Shown here: piece by piece, positions 9,144 to 18,010 of the stretch
Layout: each line of letters begins with the position of its first letter
How positions within the stretch are numbered: the first letter of the stretch is position 1
Source of the DNA: Candidatus Melainabacteria bacterium
Lineage (GTDB): Bacteria > Cyanobacteriota > Vampirovibrionia > 2-02-FULL-35-15
Reading direction: 5' to 3'
Assembly: GCA_023250155.1 (NCBI GenBank)
Contig: JAHFBG010000001.1
Span: forward strand, 1 to 64,000
DNA: 64,000 bases
Position numbers and translations under genes: made by a program
The notes under the pieces: model-generated
Database searches by the model: none
The model's input: the letters and a program-made list of their open reading frames with translations, nothing else
What the model was told of the DNA's origin: nothing

Positions 9144-10232
9144 CTAAAACCCAATCAATTTAACGATTTCATTAACATCAGCTTTTACTTCATGTGCTTC
9201 AGAAGCACTATACTTAATAGCACTATCAGGATCTTTTAATCCATTTCCAGTTAAAACACAAACTACTGTTGACTCAGGTGTTATTTTTTTTAATTTTGCA
9301 CTTTTTAATAGTCCTGCTACAGAAGCAGCACTAGCCGGTTCACATGCTATACCTTCATCTCTATGAAGTATTTTATATGCTTCTATTATCTCATCATCTG
9401 TAACGATATCTATAAATCCACCTGATTCACTAGCTGCACTTAAAGCTTGTTTCCAGCTAGCTGGGTTTCCTATTCTTATTGCTGTTGCAATTGTCTCTGG
9501 CTTTTCAATAATTTTGTCATAAAATATTGGTGCTGAGCCACTTGCTTCAAAGCCTATCATTTTAGGTTTGTCATTTTTTAAATATTCACAAAAGCCTTTC
9601 CAATAAGCAGTAATATTTCCTGCATTTCCTACTGGAATAGCTAATACATCAGGTGCTCTTCCAAGCTGTTCACAGACTTCAAATGCACTTGTTTTTTGTC
9701 CTTCAATTCTAAATGGGTTTAATGAGTTTACTAAAGTGATGGGATACTTATCTACAATCTCTTTTACAAGCTTCAATGCTTCATCAAAGTTTCCAATTAC
9801 CTGAACTACCTTAGCACCATAGATCATGGCTTGAGAAAGTTTTCCAAGCGCTACATAACCTTTTGGTACAAGTACAAAACAATCCATCTGGAATCCATTT
9901 GCTCTTGCTCTTGCTGCAAACGCTGCCGCACTTGCACTGGTGTTTCCAGTGCTTGCACAAATAATGGCTTTAGAACCTTCTTCACAAGCTTTACTTAAAG
10001 CCATAGTCATTCCACGATCTTTAAAACTCCCTGTAGGATTTGCTCCTTCTACTTTTAAATACACCGTTAGTCCTGGGATATTACAAAGTTTAGTTATATG
10101 AGGTGCAAATATAAGAGGTGTATTCCCCTCATTCAAGCTAATAATGGGTGTTTTATCACTTACAGGCAAATATTTTTTATAGCAATCAATTATGCCTTTC
10201 CATGAGGGGGTAAAAAGGGTGGATTGGTTCAT
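9144..10232 (-). CDS. thrC: Threonine synthase
   Basis: A 362-residue PLP enzyme that converts O-phosphohomoserine to threonine and phosphate. Lys71 in SFKDRGM is the PLP Schiff-base lysine. [16 protein letters not shown] binds the substrate region and VGNAGN is the phosphate-binding loop. The length matches the short, Bacillus-type class (about 350 residues). The ATG at 10232 is preceded by GGAA. No other threonine-pathway gene adjoins it. Threonine dehydratase is the main alternative, but the N-terminal SLNEGNTPL motif is typical of threonine synthase. Confidence 0.93.
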   Translation of the reverse strand: MNQSTLFTPSWKGIIDCYKKYLPVSDKTPIISLNEGNTPLIFAPHITKLCNIPGLTVYLKVEGANPTGSFKDRGMTMALSKACEEGSKAIICASTGNTSASAAAFAARARANGFQMDCFVLVPKGYVALGKLSQAMIYGAKVVQVIGNFDEALKLVKEIVDKYPITLVNSLNPFRIEGQKTSAFEVCEQLGRAPDVLAIPVGNAGNITAYWKGFCEYLKNDKPKMIGFEASGSAPIFYDKIIEKPETIATAIRIGNPASWKQALSAASESGGFIDIVTDDEIIEAYKILHRDEGIACEPASAASVAGLLKSAKLKKITPESTVVCVLTGNGLKDPDSAIKYSASEAHEVKADVNEIVKLIGF

Positions 10233-10415
10233 TAGAGTTTCCTTTGATTAACCTTTTAAGTATACTGAAAACATATAAAAAGTCAACTTGAATCTAATCA
10301 TTTGCTTTAACAATATCCACTAAAGCTTTCCCAATATTAAAATGGCAATCCTGCAATAGACACTGGCAGATCTTCAAATAGTGCTTTAATATTAGCAAGC
10401 CCTGATTCGCTAATT

Positions 10416-11213
10416 ATGAATAAAAGAGTTTTTTATCTAATATATTTTTTAATATTTCACTGCTTTTTACTATTGTTTATAATTCCACATTGCTTTGCTC
10501 TTGAAAATACACAAGAAAATCTAAGCACTGTACAAACCAACTCAAACCAAAGACAGTTTTTCAAAAACATTCATGGTTACTTCGATTTAAATGGATACTA
10601 CGATACAAGAAGTTTTGACATTATTACTAATAACACTCTTATCGATCTGCCCTATGGATTACAATATTTTTCATTTACAAATTTATTGGGGCCATTTAAT
10701 TCAGCCGATAGCTTTACATTAAATAGATATTATACTGAGCAAAATTTTCGATTGAAGTTATATAAAAACATTCCTCTTGAAGCAAATATTCAGTGGAACA
10801 GTGGTTCACATCTTACTGACAAATTACGCTTTGGACCTCGGATTCGTGTAAATGAATTGCCATGGATAAGCAAATTTTTTAAAAAGTTAAATCTTATATA
10901 CGCAATTACACCTTTTCCACTTCAAATCGATCATTCAAAAGGTTACGATGCACAAATAGAACAGTTTTATAAAATGCAAGTCTTACCAAAGTATTTTGGT
11001 GACAGGGTTTATATCTCTGGTTTTGCAGATATAAACTTTTTATATGGTTCTGACAATCGCACTCACCATCATCCCTCAGTGACAGAGACTCAGTTAGGCA
11101 TTAGGTTAGTAAAACAACTCTATGCAGTAATTGAATATAGGTACAATGGTTTTTTACCTACAAATAAAAGAAATGGAATTGGGTTAGGATTAGAGTATTT
11201 ATTAAAGTTTTAG
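10416..11213 (+). CDS. Probable outer-membrane protein
   Basis: A 265-residue exported protein. Residues 1-29 form a long hydrophobic signal peptide (core FLIFHCFLLLFIIPHCFA). The rest is rich in aromatic residues with alternating short hydrophobic strands, and the last strand GLGLEYLLKF ends in Phe, as in substrates of the BAM outer-membrane assembly machinery. This suggests a small beta-barrel and therefore a diderm envelope. The precise family is not recognised; porin-like or surface roles are guesses. Confidence 0.6.
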   Translation: MNKRVFYLIYFLIFHCFLLLFIIPHCFALENTQENLSTVQTNSNQRQFFKNIHGYFDLNGYYDTRSFDIITNNTLIDLPYGLQYFSFTNLLGPFNSADSFTLNRYYTEQNFRLKLYKNIPLEANIQWNSGSHLTDKLRFGPRIRVNELPWISKFFKKLNLIYAITPFPLQIDHSKGYDAQIEQFYKMQVLPKYFGDRVYISGFADINFLYGSDNRTHHHPSVTETQLGIRLVKQLYAVIEYRYNGFLPTNKRNGIGLGLEYLLKF

Positions 11214-11279
11214 TTTGTAAGTAAAGTCTTTCATTATTCTTGTTTATGTTTGTTTTTATGTTTGCTACAATAACCCTTA

Positions 11280-11660
11280 ATGAGTATGTTCATGGATATT
11301 CCGCCGCCAGCTAATCGACTAGCCAAGTATTTTGGTTCAGGCTATATTCCATATGAAGCACAATTACATAGCGAGGTCCGTAAAAACCTAGCACAATTTC
11401 AAGGGAAAAGAGTTACTGTAACTTATAATTCCCGTCATGATTTTTTAGATACTCAAATTCACGATACTCTTAATTCTTTTACAGTAACACCTGTAACTGT
11501 AGGAAAAGGAACAGATTCAGTTATGACTAGCGGACACAATATTATTCAGCTACGTTTTAGAAGCAGTGGCACTCATTTATTCTTAGACGGTGACATAGAA
11601 GACCTAAAATCAAACACCCATGCTGAAGGACTACTAAAAAATATTAAGTTAACAAGATAA
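11280..11660 (+). CDS. Hypothetical protein
   Basis: A 126-residue soluble protein with a Pro-containing N-terminus and no recognised domain. Two nearby in-frame ATGs (11280, 11286) and one at 11292 are possible starts. TACAAT at 11266-11271 lies 8 bases before the first ATG and there is no Shine-Dalgarno sequence, so the message may be leaderless. It converges on the minus-strand gene that ends at 11673. Function unknown. Confidence 0.55.
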   Translation: MSMFMDIPPPANRLAKYFGSGYIPYEAQLHSEVRKNLAQFQGKRVTVTYNSRHDFLDTQIHDTLNSFTVTPVTVGKGTDSVMTSGHNIIQLRFRSSGTHLFLDGDIEDLKSNTHAEGLLKNIKLTR

Positions 11661-11672
11661 ACAACTAATCAA

Positions 11673-12878
11673 TTATCTATTACAGCTATGAATTACTGTA
11701 ATTTTTTTTGTTGTTGTTCCTGCTGGATGAGCTATATTGACATAGCTTCCATAAGGAATACAGTTAGTGGGTACTAGTTGTTGTCTTGAGAGCCTGCGTC
11801 TCAAGTTATTGTTTGTGATTACGGTAGAAGTGGGTACTACTTGAATACTTGTATTTTCTTTCCCAAATCTTCTTACCCCAAATTGTTTTCCATCTATTTG
11901 AAAATCAGTATAACTTGGATAGTTGACTGCTATTGCTTTTCTAATGTATGGAGGATATATATTTGAGGTTCCACTATCAATTTTAATGCTACCCAAATTT
12001 ATAGTTGTAGATTGGTTTTGCTTAGATATTGATAAGTTTAAATTTAATGTGTTTTCATTTGTTGGTAAATCTACAGTAGCAATACCTACCTTATCATTTA
12101 CAAACTCTACATCTTTTCCATTTAACTTTGCAGAAATACTTTTTTCTTTAATGTTATCAATTCTAAATGCAATTGCAGCTTTCCCTGGTGAGATTAGTTT
12201 CCCTGGATCTAAAAGCTCAAACTCACCTGCTTCAGCAATAACTAAACCTGCAGTATTTATAACAGATGTCTTATCAAGCACTGATACTATTCTATCTGTA
12301 ATATCTAATCCACCAGCAGTTTCCACCTTTTCAAGTTTTACTGAGCTAAATCCTTTAACACTCCCTGGAACTAACATAAAAATTATTGTTGCTTCATCAT
12401 TTGAAATGACATCATCCCAAACTGCACTAATAATATTGTTGTCTGGGTCACTAGACGTAAGCAATTTATTTACACCAAATGCATAAAAGCCTGGTGGTTC
12501 AGAGCTTAATGAGACTACATTAGGATTGGAAAAGGATATTTTTACATTTACCGCTGGTGCTAAGTTAATAGGTCCACCATATAATTTAATCTTAAAAGTA
12601 TCATTATTTAACCCACCTAAAATTTCTGCATTTGAATATGGGCATGATAGTAAGCTATACAAAATAGCGATAATCGTAAACATAGAAGTAATAATTTGTT
12701 TTCTAAGTTGTATTAAAATTTTAAAGCAATCTTCAGACAAATTCTCATGTTCTTTCATTAACCATCGATCAAATATTTTTGTAGTATGCTTATAAAACCA
12801 GTGTGGGATTTTATTTTTAACTCCATAAGCAAGCAAATTATAACCAGTTTCAATACTATCAATTTCATTAACATTCAT
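11673..12878 (-). CDS. Single-pass membrane protein with large extracytoplasmic region
   Basis: About 401 residues. The ATG at 12878 has GGAG with an 8-base spacer; a TTG at 12905 is in frame but poorer. An N-terminal cytoplasmic stretch of about 60 residues precedes one hydrophobic segment (FTIIAILYSLLSCPYSNA). The rest is rich in beta structure, Asn, Ser and Thr, with two Cys near the end, resembling an exported Ig-like or cohesin-like fold (FKIKLYGGPINLAPAVNVKI). The Met at about residue 41, just before the hydrophobic segment, would turn it into an ordinary signal peptide, so secretion is an alternative. Function unknown. Confidence 0.6.
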   Translation of the reverse strand: MNVNEIDSIETGYNLLAYGVKNKIPHWFYKHTTKIFDRWLMKEHENLSEDCFKILIQLRKQIITSMFTIIAILYSLLSCPYSNAEILGGLNNDTFKIKLYGGPINLAPAVNVKISFSNPNVVSLSSEPPGFYAFGVNKLLTSSDPDNNIISAVWDDVISNDEATIIFMLVPGSVKGFSSVKLEKVETAGGLDITDRIVSVLDKTSVINTAGLVIAEAGEFELLDPGKLISPGKAAIAFRIDNIKEKSISAKLNGKDVEFVNDKVGIATVDLPTNENTLNLNLSISKQNQSTTINLGSIKIDSGTSNIYPPYIRKAIAVNYPSYTDFQIDGKQFGVRRFGKENTSIQVVPTSTVITNNNLRRRLSRQQLVPTNCIPYGSYVNIAHPAGTTTKKITVIHSCNR

Positions 12879-13021
12879 ATCTATATCTCCTACAGGGATA
12901 TACAATACCTTTTAACCACTTCATCGTTTTAGGAAGAACATGTTTTTATATTGCAATTCTGTATAAAGGTTTTTAGGAGTTATCCTGCAGAAGATATAAG
13001 ATCTCTCTGGTTTTAATTGTT

Positions 13022-13142
13022 GTTTTTACCTACCGCCGGTTTTTTCGCTACGCTCCCAAAACCGGCTTTCCACAGTGCTTCCGGTTTACTACTTATAACA
13101 TCCTACAGATTTTACCGAATAAATCGGATAAAATCTTACCTT
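13022..13142 (-). repeat. Two-hairpin repeat, copy 1
   Basis: Read on the minus strand: hairpin 1 at 13107-13136 (30 bases, AGATTTTATCC arm) and hairpin 2 at 13035-13066 (GCCGGTTTT arms), separated by 40 bases. It is nearly identical, as a reverse complement, to 24402-24522, with the same 40-base spacing. Three shorter relatives occur at 39958, 43240 and 56655. Confidence 0.85.
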
Positions 13143-13203
13143 GTAAGCTGTTTATTTAGAAATATTATGTTAGGTAGGCAGTAACTAATTATTTCTAAAT
13201 ATT

Positions 13204-14847
13204 TTAGGTTACCTTAAACACTTTATAAGCCCCTCTTTGTAAAACAAGCTTATAATTTTCTAAAAAGAAATTTTCATCTGGATGAAATTTAGACTGTTCT
13301 TGTGGTCCTATAACTATATAGCTTATTTTGTATTGTTTCATTAATTGTTTGGATGACTCAGTTCCTGAATACATATTTTTTACATCTTGCGGGGTATTTC
13401 CAACATCTATTCCCCATGACCATATTTGTCCTGTAAAACCCATTACAATTTGTCTTCCACTAAGACAGGAAACCCAGTGATTATGAATATCTGCTGTTAG
13501 TACTCTATCATTAGATAATGATATTTTTCTAAATTCATCTGCTAATTTTATTTCATCATTATTCCATATAGTATATTTTAATTTCTCGGTTTTTGTGATT
13601 TTATAGATATCTACAAAACCAGCACCAGTCATAGACAAAAACAAAACCACTACACTTATTCTTATAAGAATATCTTTTTTATTCCACCAGTATGACAATA
13701 ATGAAATCACTGGTATACAAAAAACAAGATAACTCCAGGTCAACAATTTGTAATTATCCCAGTCCCATGGTGCTACAAGAAATAGGTTGCTTATTAGAAA
13801 GATAGCCCAGCCCCAAAGGATAATAGGTTCTTTATAACGCTTGTATTCAATAGTTGAGTATACTGCAAGCGGTAACATTGCCCCCCAGTTTATAATCCAA
13901 AAAGAAATAAAATCAAGAATATTTTTTGAATGACTCATCCAGCCAAGGTGCCACCTGATAAAACTTTTTGACTCAATTTGCCCACCAAAAACATAAAAAT
14001 AAATAAATCCAAATGATAAGCACACTCCTAATACAATCAATATCCACTTTTCATAATATTTCTTAGTATATAAAATTAATACAAATCCTAAAATAACTAA
14101 TGTAATAAATGAAAATGCATGAATGGCAAACATACAACCAGTCATTAAACCAAATAAGATTAAATGTAGATTAGAAGTATTATTAAAATTATTTTTAATC
14201 CAATGCTGCAAAACCATTATTAAAATTAAAGCTATTGGTAGTCCAAGTAAAAAAGCTCTTTGAGGTAAGAGTTCACTTATAATAAAGTTTTGACATGGGG
14301 TATGGGAATCAGGTAGTTGCAAATTCGTATAGCTTTGTGGTGGAAACGATAAGGTTTTTATAAAACCATTTTTTAAAACATCATTTATAAAGACTATTAT
14401 CCCAAGCCCACCATTAGCTAAAAACAATGTTACTGAGAAGAATGCTTGAAATTTTGATTTGAAAAACTGAAAGAAAAAGGTATATAAAACCACTAAAAGC
14501 ACTATGGTAAGTATGATTGATGGAATTACAAAAGCATTAATTAAGCTAACTCCCATTCTCATTAAAATGGCAGATATAAGATTTACTACAAAGTGTTGAG
14601 TCATTCTATGATCATAGTAAAAAGGAGTAGCAGTAAACCAAGAACTAGGCTCATGATAAGCAAATCTTATAGCCTGTGCTATGTGTACAGGCCAGTCAGC
14701 CCATACATAGGCTAGTCCAGTTTCTATTCCTTTATCAGTCAAGAAAAGCATTTTAGGACATATATAAAGGAAATACAGTCCCCACGTACATAAGGTAAGA
14801 ATTAAACCAGACTTATACTTTTTAAATTCTTCAGCTTTAAAATCCAT
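13204..14847 (-). CDS. Polytopic membrane protein, glycosyltransferase-C-like, paralogue 2
   Basis: A 547-residue protein with about 11-13 hydrophobic segments. After helix 1 comes an extracytoplasmic loop with a conserved acidic motif (VWADWPVHIAQ), and the last 110 residues form a soluble domain (LTADIHNHWVSC ... YIVIGPQEQSKFH). This order, membrane core with an acidic first loop and a C-terminal outer domain, is that of GT-C fold lipid-linked glycosyltransferases and YfhO-like proteins. It is clearly homologous along its length to the gene just upstream (14850-16499); the two are separated by only 2 bases, so they form one transcript made by tandem duplication. Substrate unknown. Confidence 0.7.
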   Translation of the reverse strand: MDFKAEEFKKYKSGLILTLCTWGLYFLYICPKMLFLTDKGIETGLAYVWADWPVHIAQAIRFAYHEPSSWFTATPFYYDHRMTQHFVVNLISAILMRMGVSLINAFVIPSIILTIVLLVVLYTFFFQFFKSKFQAFFSVTLFLANGGLGIIVFINDVLKNGFIKTLSFPPQSYTNLQLPDSHTPCQNFIISELLPQRAFLLGLPIALILIMVLQHWIKNNFNNTSNLHLILFGLMTGCMFAIHAFSFITLVILGFVLILYTKKYYEKWILIVLGVCLSFGFIYFYVFGGQIESKSFIRWHLGWMSHSKNILDFISFWIINWGAMLPLAVYSTIEYKRYKEPIILWGWAIFLISNLFLVAPWDWDNYKLLTWSYLVFCIPVISLLSYWWNKKDILIRISVVVLFLSMTGAGFVDIYKITKTEKLKYTIWNNDEIKLADEFRKISLSNDRVLTADIHNHWVSCLSGRQIVMGFTGQIWSWGIDVGNTPQDVKNMYSGTESSKQLMKQYKISYIVIGPQEQSKFHPDENFFLENYKLVLQRGAYKVFKVT

Positions 14848-14849
14848 TT

Positions 14850-16499
14850 TTACAATATTTTATAAACTTTATAATCTCCTCTTTGTAGAACTAATTGAAA
14901 ATTATTTGAAAAGAAACTTTCATTGGCATGGAATTGAGTGCGTTCATTAGGACCAATAACTACATAATTTACTTTATATTGCTTTAATAAATCTATTGAA
15001 TACTCATTTCCTAAAAACATATTAGCAACATCCTGAGGAGTCTTTCCAACATCTATTCCCCATGACCATAGCTTACCTTTATGACCTACTAGAATTTGTC
15101 TACCAGTAAGAGATGATACCCAGTGAGTATGATTATCTCCTGTAAGAACTCTTGATACTGGAGAAGATATTTTTTTAAAATCTTCAGCCAGTTGAATTTC
15201 ATCATTGTTCCATAAGATACAAGTATGTACTTTGGTGTTGGTAATTCTGTACAAATCAATTGCACCAGATATAGTTAAAAGAATAATTAGAAAAATAACT
15301 AATCCTTTCACCGAATTGTGATGACTAGTCCAAAGTATTCCTATAAATTCTGCAACAGGTATACAAAGTATTAAATAACACCAAACCACAAACTTTATAT
15401 TATTATGAGCCCATGGAGACAATAAGAACAAATTACATGATACAAATGCTATTAAAGCAGTAAGAATAATCGGCTCATTATATTTCTTTAGTTTTATAAC
15501 AGATATTATAGATAGTGGTAGAAACAAACCCCAATTTACAATCCAAAAATAAAGTACACCAAGAGCAGATCCATCCTTTACAACTAAGCCGGGCTTCCAT
15601 TGTATAAACTTACTACTAGCAAGTTCATTACCAAATAAAGCTGTTTTAATAAGATAGGTAGAGATGAAAATCCCAAGACCCATGAAAAGAAATTGACTAC
15701 TCGAAAGTCTTTTTTTTAGAAATAAGCATGTTATAAAAATCAAAAGTATAAGATAGGAAAATGGATGAATTATTAAAAGTAAACCAATGAGGATTCCAAT
15801 AATAGTTAGTGTTTTATTTGACAAATTAGAGCCATTTTTTTTTAAGAGCAATTCTAATTTTAATATTATGATTAGTGAGATTGGTAACCCAAGTAGTAAT
15901 GCTCTTTGAGGAAATAATTCATATGCAATAAAGTTTCCATAAAACATGTCAAATTGGCTAATTATAACTCTAGAATATTCTATATTAAAGATATTAGCTT
16001 TACCCTCATCAATTTTTTTTAGAATATCTTTAAAGAAAAATAAAGCCCCTAATCCTCCATTGGAGAAGAACAATGTTGTTGCTAAAATTGATAGTTTTTC
16101 AGATTTAAGATAGTTCAGGTAGAAAAAATAGAGAGCTATTAGAAGAAGTATTGTAGTAATGATTGAAGGAATTATAATAGTATCAACGATAGGCACTCCA
16201 ATACGAAGCAATAAACCAGAAATTAAATTTACAAGTAAGTGGTGAGTAGGCTTGTGATTATAGTAAAAAGGGTGAGATTTAAACCATTCTGTTATTGGTT
16301 GATAAGCAAACTTGGTAGTATAAGCAAAATGTGTTGGAAAGTCAGACCATATGCTCTGACAATAGCCAGTCTCCAACCCCCGATCAGTCCAAAAAAGCAT
16401 CTTAGGCCACATATAAAGAAAATATAATCCCCACGTGCACAAGACAATTATTAGTCCTTTTTTATATGGCTTAAATTCTTCTAGTAGATTGAATTTCAT
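14850..16499 (-). CDS. Polytopic membrane protein, glycosyltransferase-C-like, paralogue 1
   Basis: A 549-residue paralogue of the downstream protein. Shared landmarks are LCTWGLYFLYMWPKMLFWTD at the first helix, the acidic loop (IWSDFPTHFAY), FPQRALLLGLPISLI in the middle, and the C-terminal LTGDNHTHWVSSLTGRQI and YVVIGPNERTQFHA. About 12 membrane helices are visible. Likely an integral-membrane sugar transferase acting on a polyprenyl-linked donor, by analogy to GT-C families; catalytic residues cannot be proved by eye. ATG start. It is the first gene of the pair. Confidence 0.7.
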   Translation of the reverse strand: MKFNLLEEFKPYKKGLIIVLCTWGLYFLYMWPKMLFWTDRGLETGYCQSIWSDFPTHFAYTTKFAYQPITEWFKSHPFYYNHKPTHHLLVNLISGLLLRIGVPIVDTIIIPSIITTILLLIALYFFYLNYLKSEKLSILATTLFFSNGGLGALFFFKDILKKIDEGKANIFNIEYSRVIISQFDMFYGNFIAYELFPQRALLLGLPISLIIILKLELLLKKNGSNLSNKTLTIIGILIGLLLIIHPFSYLILLIFITCLFLKKRLSSSQFLFMGLGIFISTYLIKTALFGNELASSKFIQWKPGLVVKDGSALGVLYFWIVNWGLFLPLSIISVIKLKKYNEPIILTALIAFVSCNLFLLSPWAHNNIKFVVWCYLILCIPVAEFIGILWTSHHNSVKGLVIFLIILLTISGAIDLYRITNTKVHTCILWNNDEIQLAEDFKKISSPVSRVLTGDNHTHWVSSLTGRQILVGHKGKLWSWGIDVGKTPQDVANMFLGNEYSIDLLKQYKVNYVVIGPNERTQFHANESFFSNNFQLVLQRGDYKVYKIL

Positions 16500-16793
16500 A
16501 GATATAATGTAAATCTTCTTGTTTCTGTTGAGACGTTGCGTGCAACGTCTTTATCTTGCCTCAAATCACACTTATAATATAGTTTTTCTTAGTTTCAGGT
16601 CAATGTTTCATGACATTACTATCTTAAATTGTTGTGCCTACCCTCTTGGATAACCCTATATAAAATAGAATAAAATTTATATCTTGAGTTAAAAGCCTTT
16701 ACAGAAAAGTGTTTCAAAGGGTATAAGTCTCTTGGTGCTGGAGCCGCATTTACATAAAGGGCTTCTAGATTTTGTTTCGTGGGTTAGAATATA
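16500..16793. other. Intergenic region, no gene seen
   Basis: About 290 bases between divergent genes. It contains TTGCGTGCAACGT-type short dyads and a plausible -10 box close to the next ATG (TAGAAT and TATAAT near 16785-16795). A stretch near 16690-16770 has complementary segments (AAAGCCTTT/AAAGGG and GGAGCCGC/GGGCTTC) that could form a leader structure, but I recognise no known riboswitch. Confidence 0.3.
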
Positions 16794-17024
16794 ATGAAAT
16801 CAATGTTTATAATTATATTGTTATTATTTATGTCTATATTTCATGACTTGTCTAATCATATGATTTATGCTCAGGATTCAAACAATACTCAACAAATAGA
16901 AGCTAAGTGTGATAATTCTTGTAGCGACTCACCCAATATTATTGGCAACTGTAATAGTAGTGAAATTATAATTAATGCTATTGTTGGAGAAGAAAAAATT
17001 ACAGAAGATTCATCCAGTGACTAG
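16794..17024 (+). CDS. Small secreted protein, unknown
   Basis: A 76-residue protein. Residues 1-25 are a signal peptide (MFIIILLLFMSIFHDL core, cleavage probably after IYAQ). The mature part is short, hydrophilic, rich in Asn and Ser, and has three Cys (CDNSC, NCN). A second ATG three codons in is equally possible. Its 3' end overlaps by 15 bases the convergent small gene at 17010-17207. No known family. Confidence 0.5.
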   Translation: MKSMFIIILLLFMSIFHDLSNHMIYAQDSNNTQQIEAKCDNSCSDSPNIIGNCNSSEIIINAIVGEEKITEDSSSD

Positions 17025-17207
17025 TCTTGTATTTTGTTCCCGTGGTATAAATGAATCTTCAATATTTTTTATAGTTGATGAAGCTCTGTTGTTGTTTGTC
17101 ATTGTAAGAGCTCTGGCTAAAGTAATAAAATCGTTAGAATTGTTTTGTTTAGGTTCTGTCTTTTGATTAAATCCTTGCGGTGGTATTGTCAATCGTCTTA
17201 CTTCCAT
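17010..17207 (-). CDS. Small hypothetical protein
   Basis: A 65-residue hydrophilic protein rich in Asn, Thr and Arg. The ATG has AAAGGG about 8 bases upstream, a weak ribosome binding site. It overlaps the 3' end of the plus-strand small secreted protein. Nothing in it is recognisable, and it may be a chance reading frame. Confidence 0.3.
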   Translation of the reverse strand: MEVRRLTIPPQGFNQKTEPKQNNSNDFITLARALTMTNNNRASSTIKNIEDSFIPREQNTRLVTG

Positions 17208-17372
17208 TCTTACCCTTTCATTTATTGCTTTGTGAATTAACTCTTTTATCTAACACCTATACATATAAAATTAGAGTAAAGACAGCGTTAACTCCAATAC
17301 GTTAAATGACTGAACTATAGTTATCATTTTGTTAATAAATTCTTAAAATCCTTCAAAAACCTCAAAATCCAA

Positions 17373-17401
17373 TTGCTGATTAGTCCTGGCTTTGATATAA
17401 T
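17373..17401 (+). promoter_or_regulatory. Strong sigma-70-type promoter of the small RNA locus
   Basis: TTGCTG (17373-17378) and a perfect TATAAT (17396-17401) are spaced by 17 bases. Transcription would start near 17408. No coding sequence follows before the terminator at 17541. Confidence 0.7.
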
Positions 17402-17407
17402 TCTCTT

Positions 17408-17566
17408 ACTTAGTGTAGACGATGGGGTCTGATTAAAAGACGATGTAGTCTTCGTAAGGAGAACACATGAGTCCCATTGTTCCTGTAATCTTTAGACTAC
17501 CAAGACGGTATTAAAACGATTACAAAAAACAAACAAGAAGAGGAGGCGCTGTTGCCTCCTTTTTTT
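17408..17566 (+). ncRNA. Candidate small non-coding RNA of about 160 nt
   Basis: The stretch between a good promoter and a strong intrinsic terminator carries no convincing reading frame but has internal complementarity: ATGGG (17432-17436) with CCCAT (17473-17477), and GTAGTCT (17445-17451) with AGACTAC (17494-17500). The size is in the range of 6S RNA, and 6S RNA is a possibility, but I cannot identify its diagnostic central bubble with confidence. An attenuation-type leader is unlikely because the next gene starts 450 bases further on. Confidence 0.45.
17541..17566 (+). terminator. Rho-independent terminator
   Basis: AGGAGGC and GCCTCCT (17541-17547, 17554-17560) form a 7-bp GC-rich stem with a 6-base loop, followed at once by a run of T. 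It ends the small RNA locus. Confidence 0.85.
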
Positions 17567-17573
17567 ATTGCCT

Positions 17574-17642
17574 CGGTAGCAGTCCCGCCCACAAAGCGGG
17601 CGAGGCTCGCTCGTTTTACGAGCGGCGCGACTGTTCCCTACG
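17574..17642. repeat. GC-rich multi-hairpin repeat
   Basis: In an AT-rich setting this 70-base block contains CCCGC/GCGGG (17584-17600) and CGCTCG/CGAGCG (17608-17624) hairpins within a GTAGCAGTC...GACTGTTCCCTAC frame. The 12-mer GGCGAGGCTCGC (17599-17610) recurs inside the gene at 22769-24316 (24023-24034, other strand). The following 370 bases up to the protease gene hold no gene that I can see. Confidence 0.6.
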
Positions 17643-18010
17643 AGAATTCAATTTATTGTGAACAGCTGTAAAGAATGATGAAGCAAAATCTTCTTCTAGC
17701 TTAAAGAACATAAGACATACAGCCATCATACAGAAATTAACTTAACTTAAACTTGTTTTTAAATTTTTTTCTAATTTCTTACGTGTTTTATATACTGGCT
17801 TATAAATATTTTGTTATTCTAATGCTAAATTCCTTTACAAATTTAACCTAGTGAATTCGATTTTTCTTAATTGTGTAAGTTTATATGTGGGTTTCTTACA
17901 TTGAATTTTTTGTGGGCTATAGACAAAGTTCTTATCTCTAGTACAATTAAAGAATCTAAAGAAATTATTAAGGTGTGCCGAGTGAAAAGCGCTTGGTAAG
18001 GAGGTTTCGT

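Noticed and set aside
11923..12486. Long plus-strand reading frame opposite the membrane-anchored protein gene
   Set aside because: The minus-strand gene has a ribosome site and a sensible protein; the opposite frame gives a Ser/Phe/Ile-rich product typical of an antisense shadow.
16681..16793. Riboswitch upstream of the small secreted protein
   Set aside because: Some complementary segments exist, but no known aptamer consensus could be recognised and the downstream gene gives no hint of a ligand.
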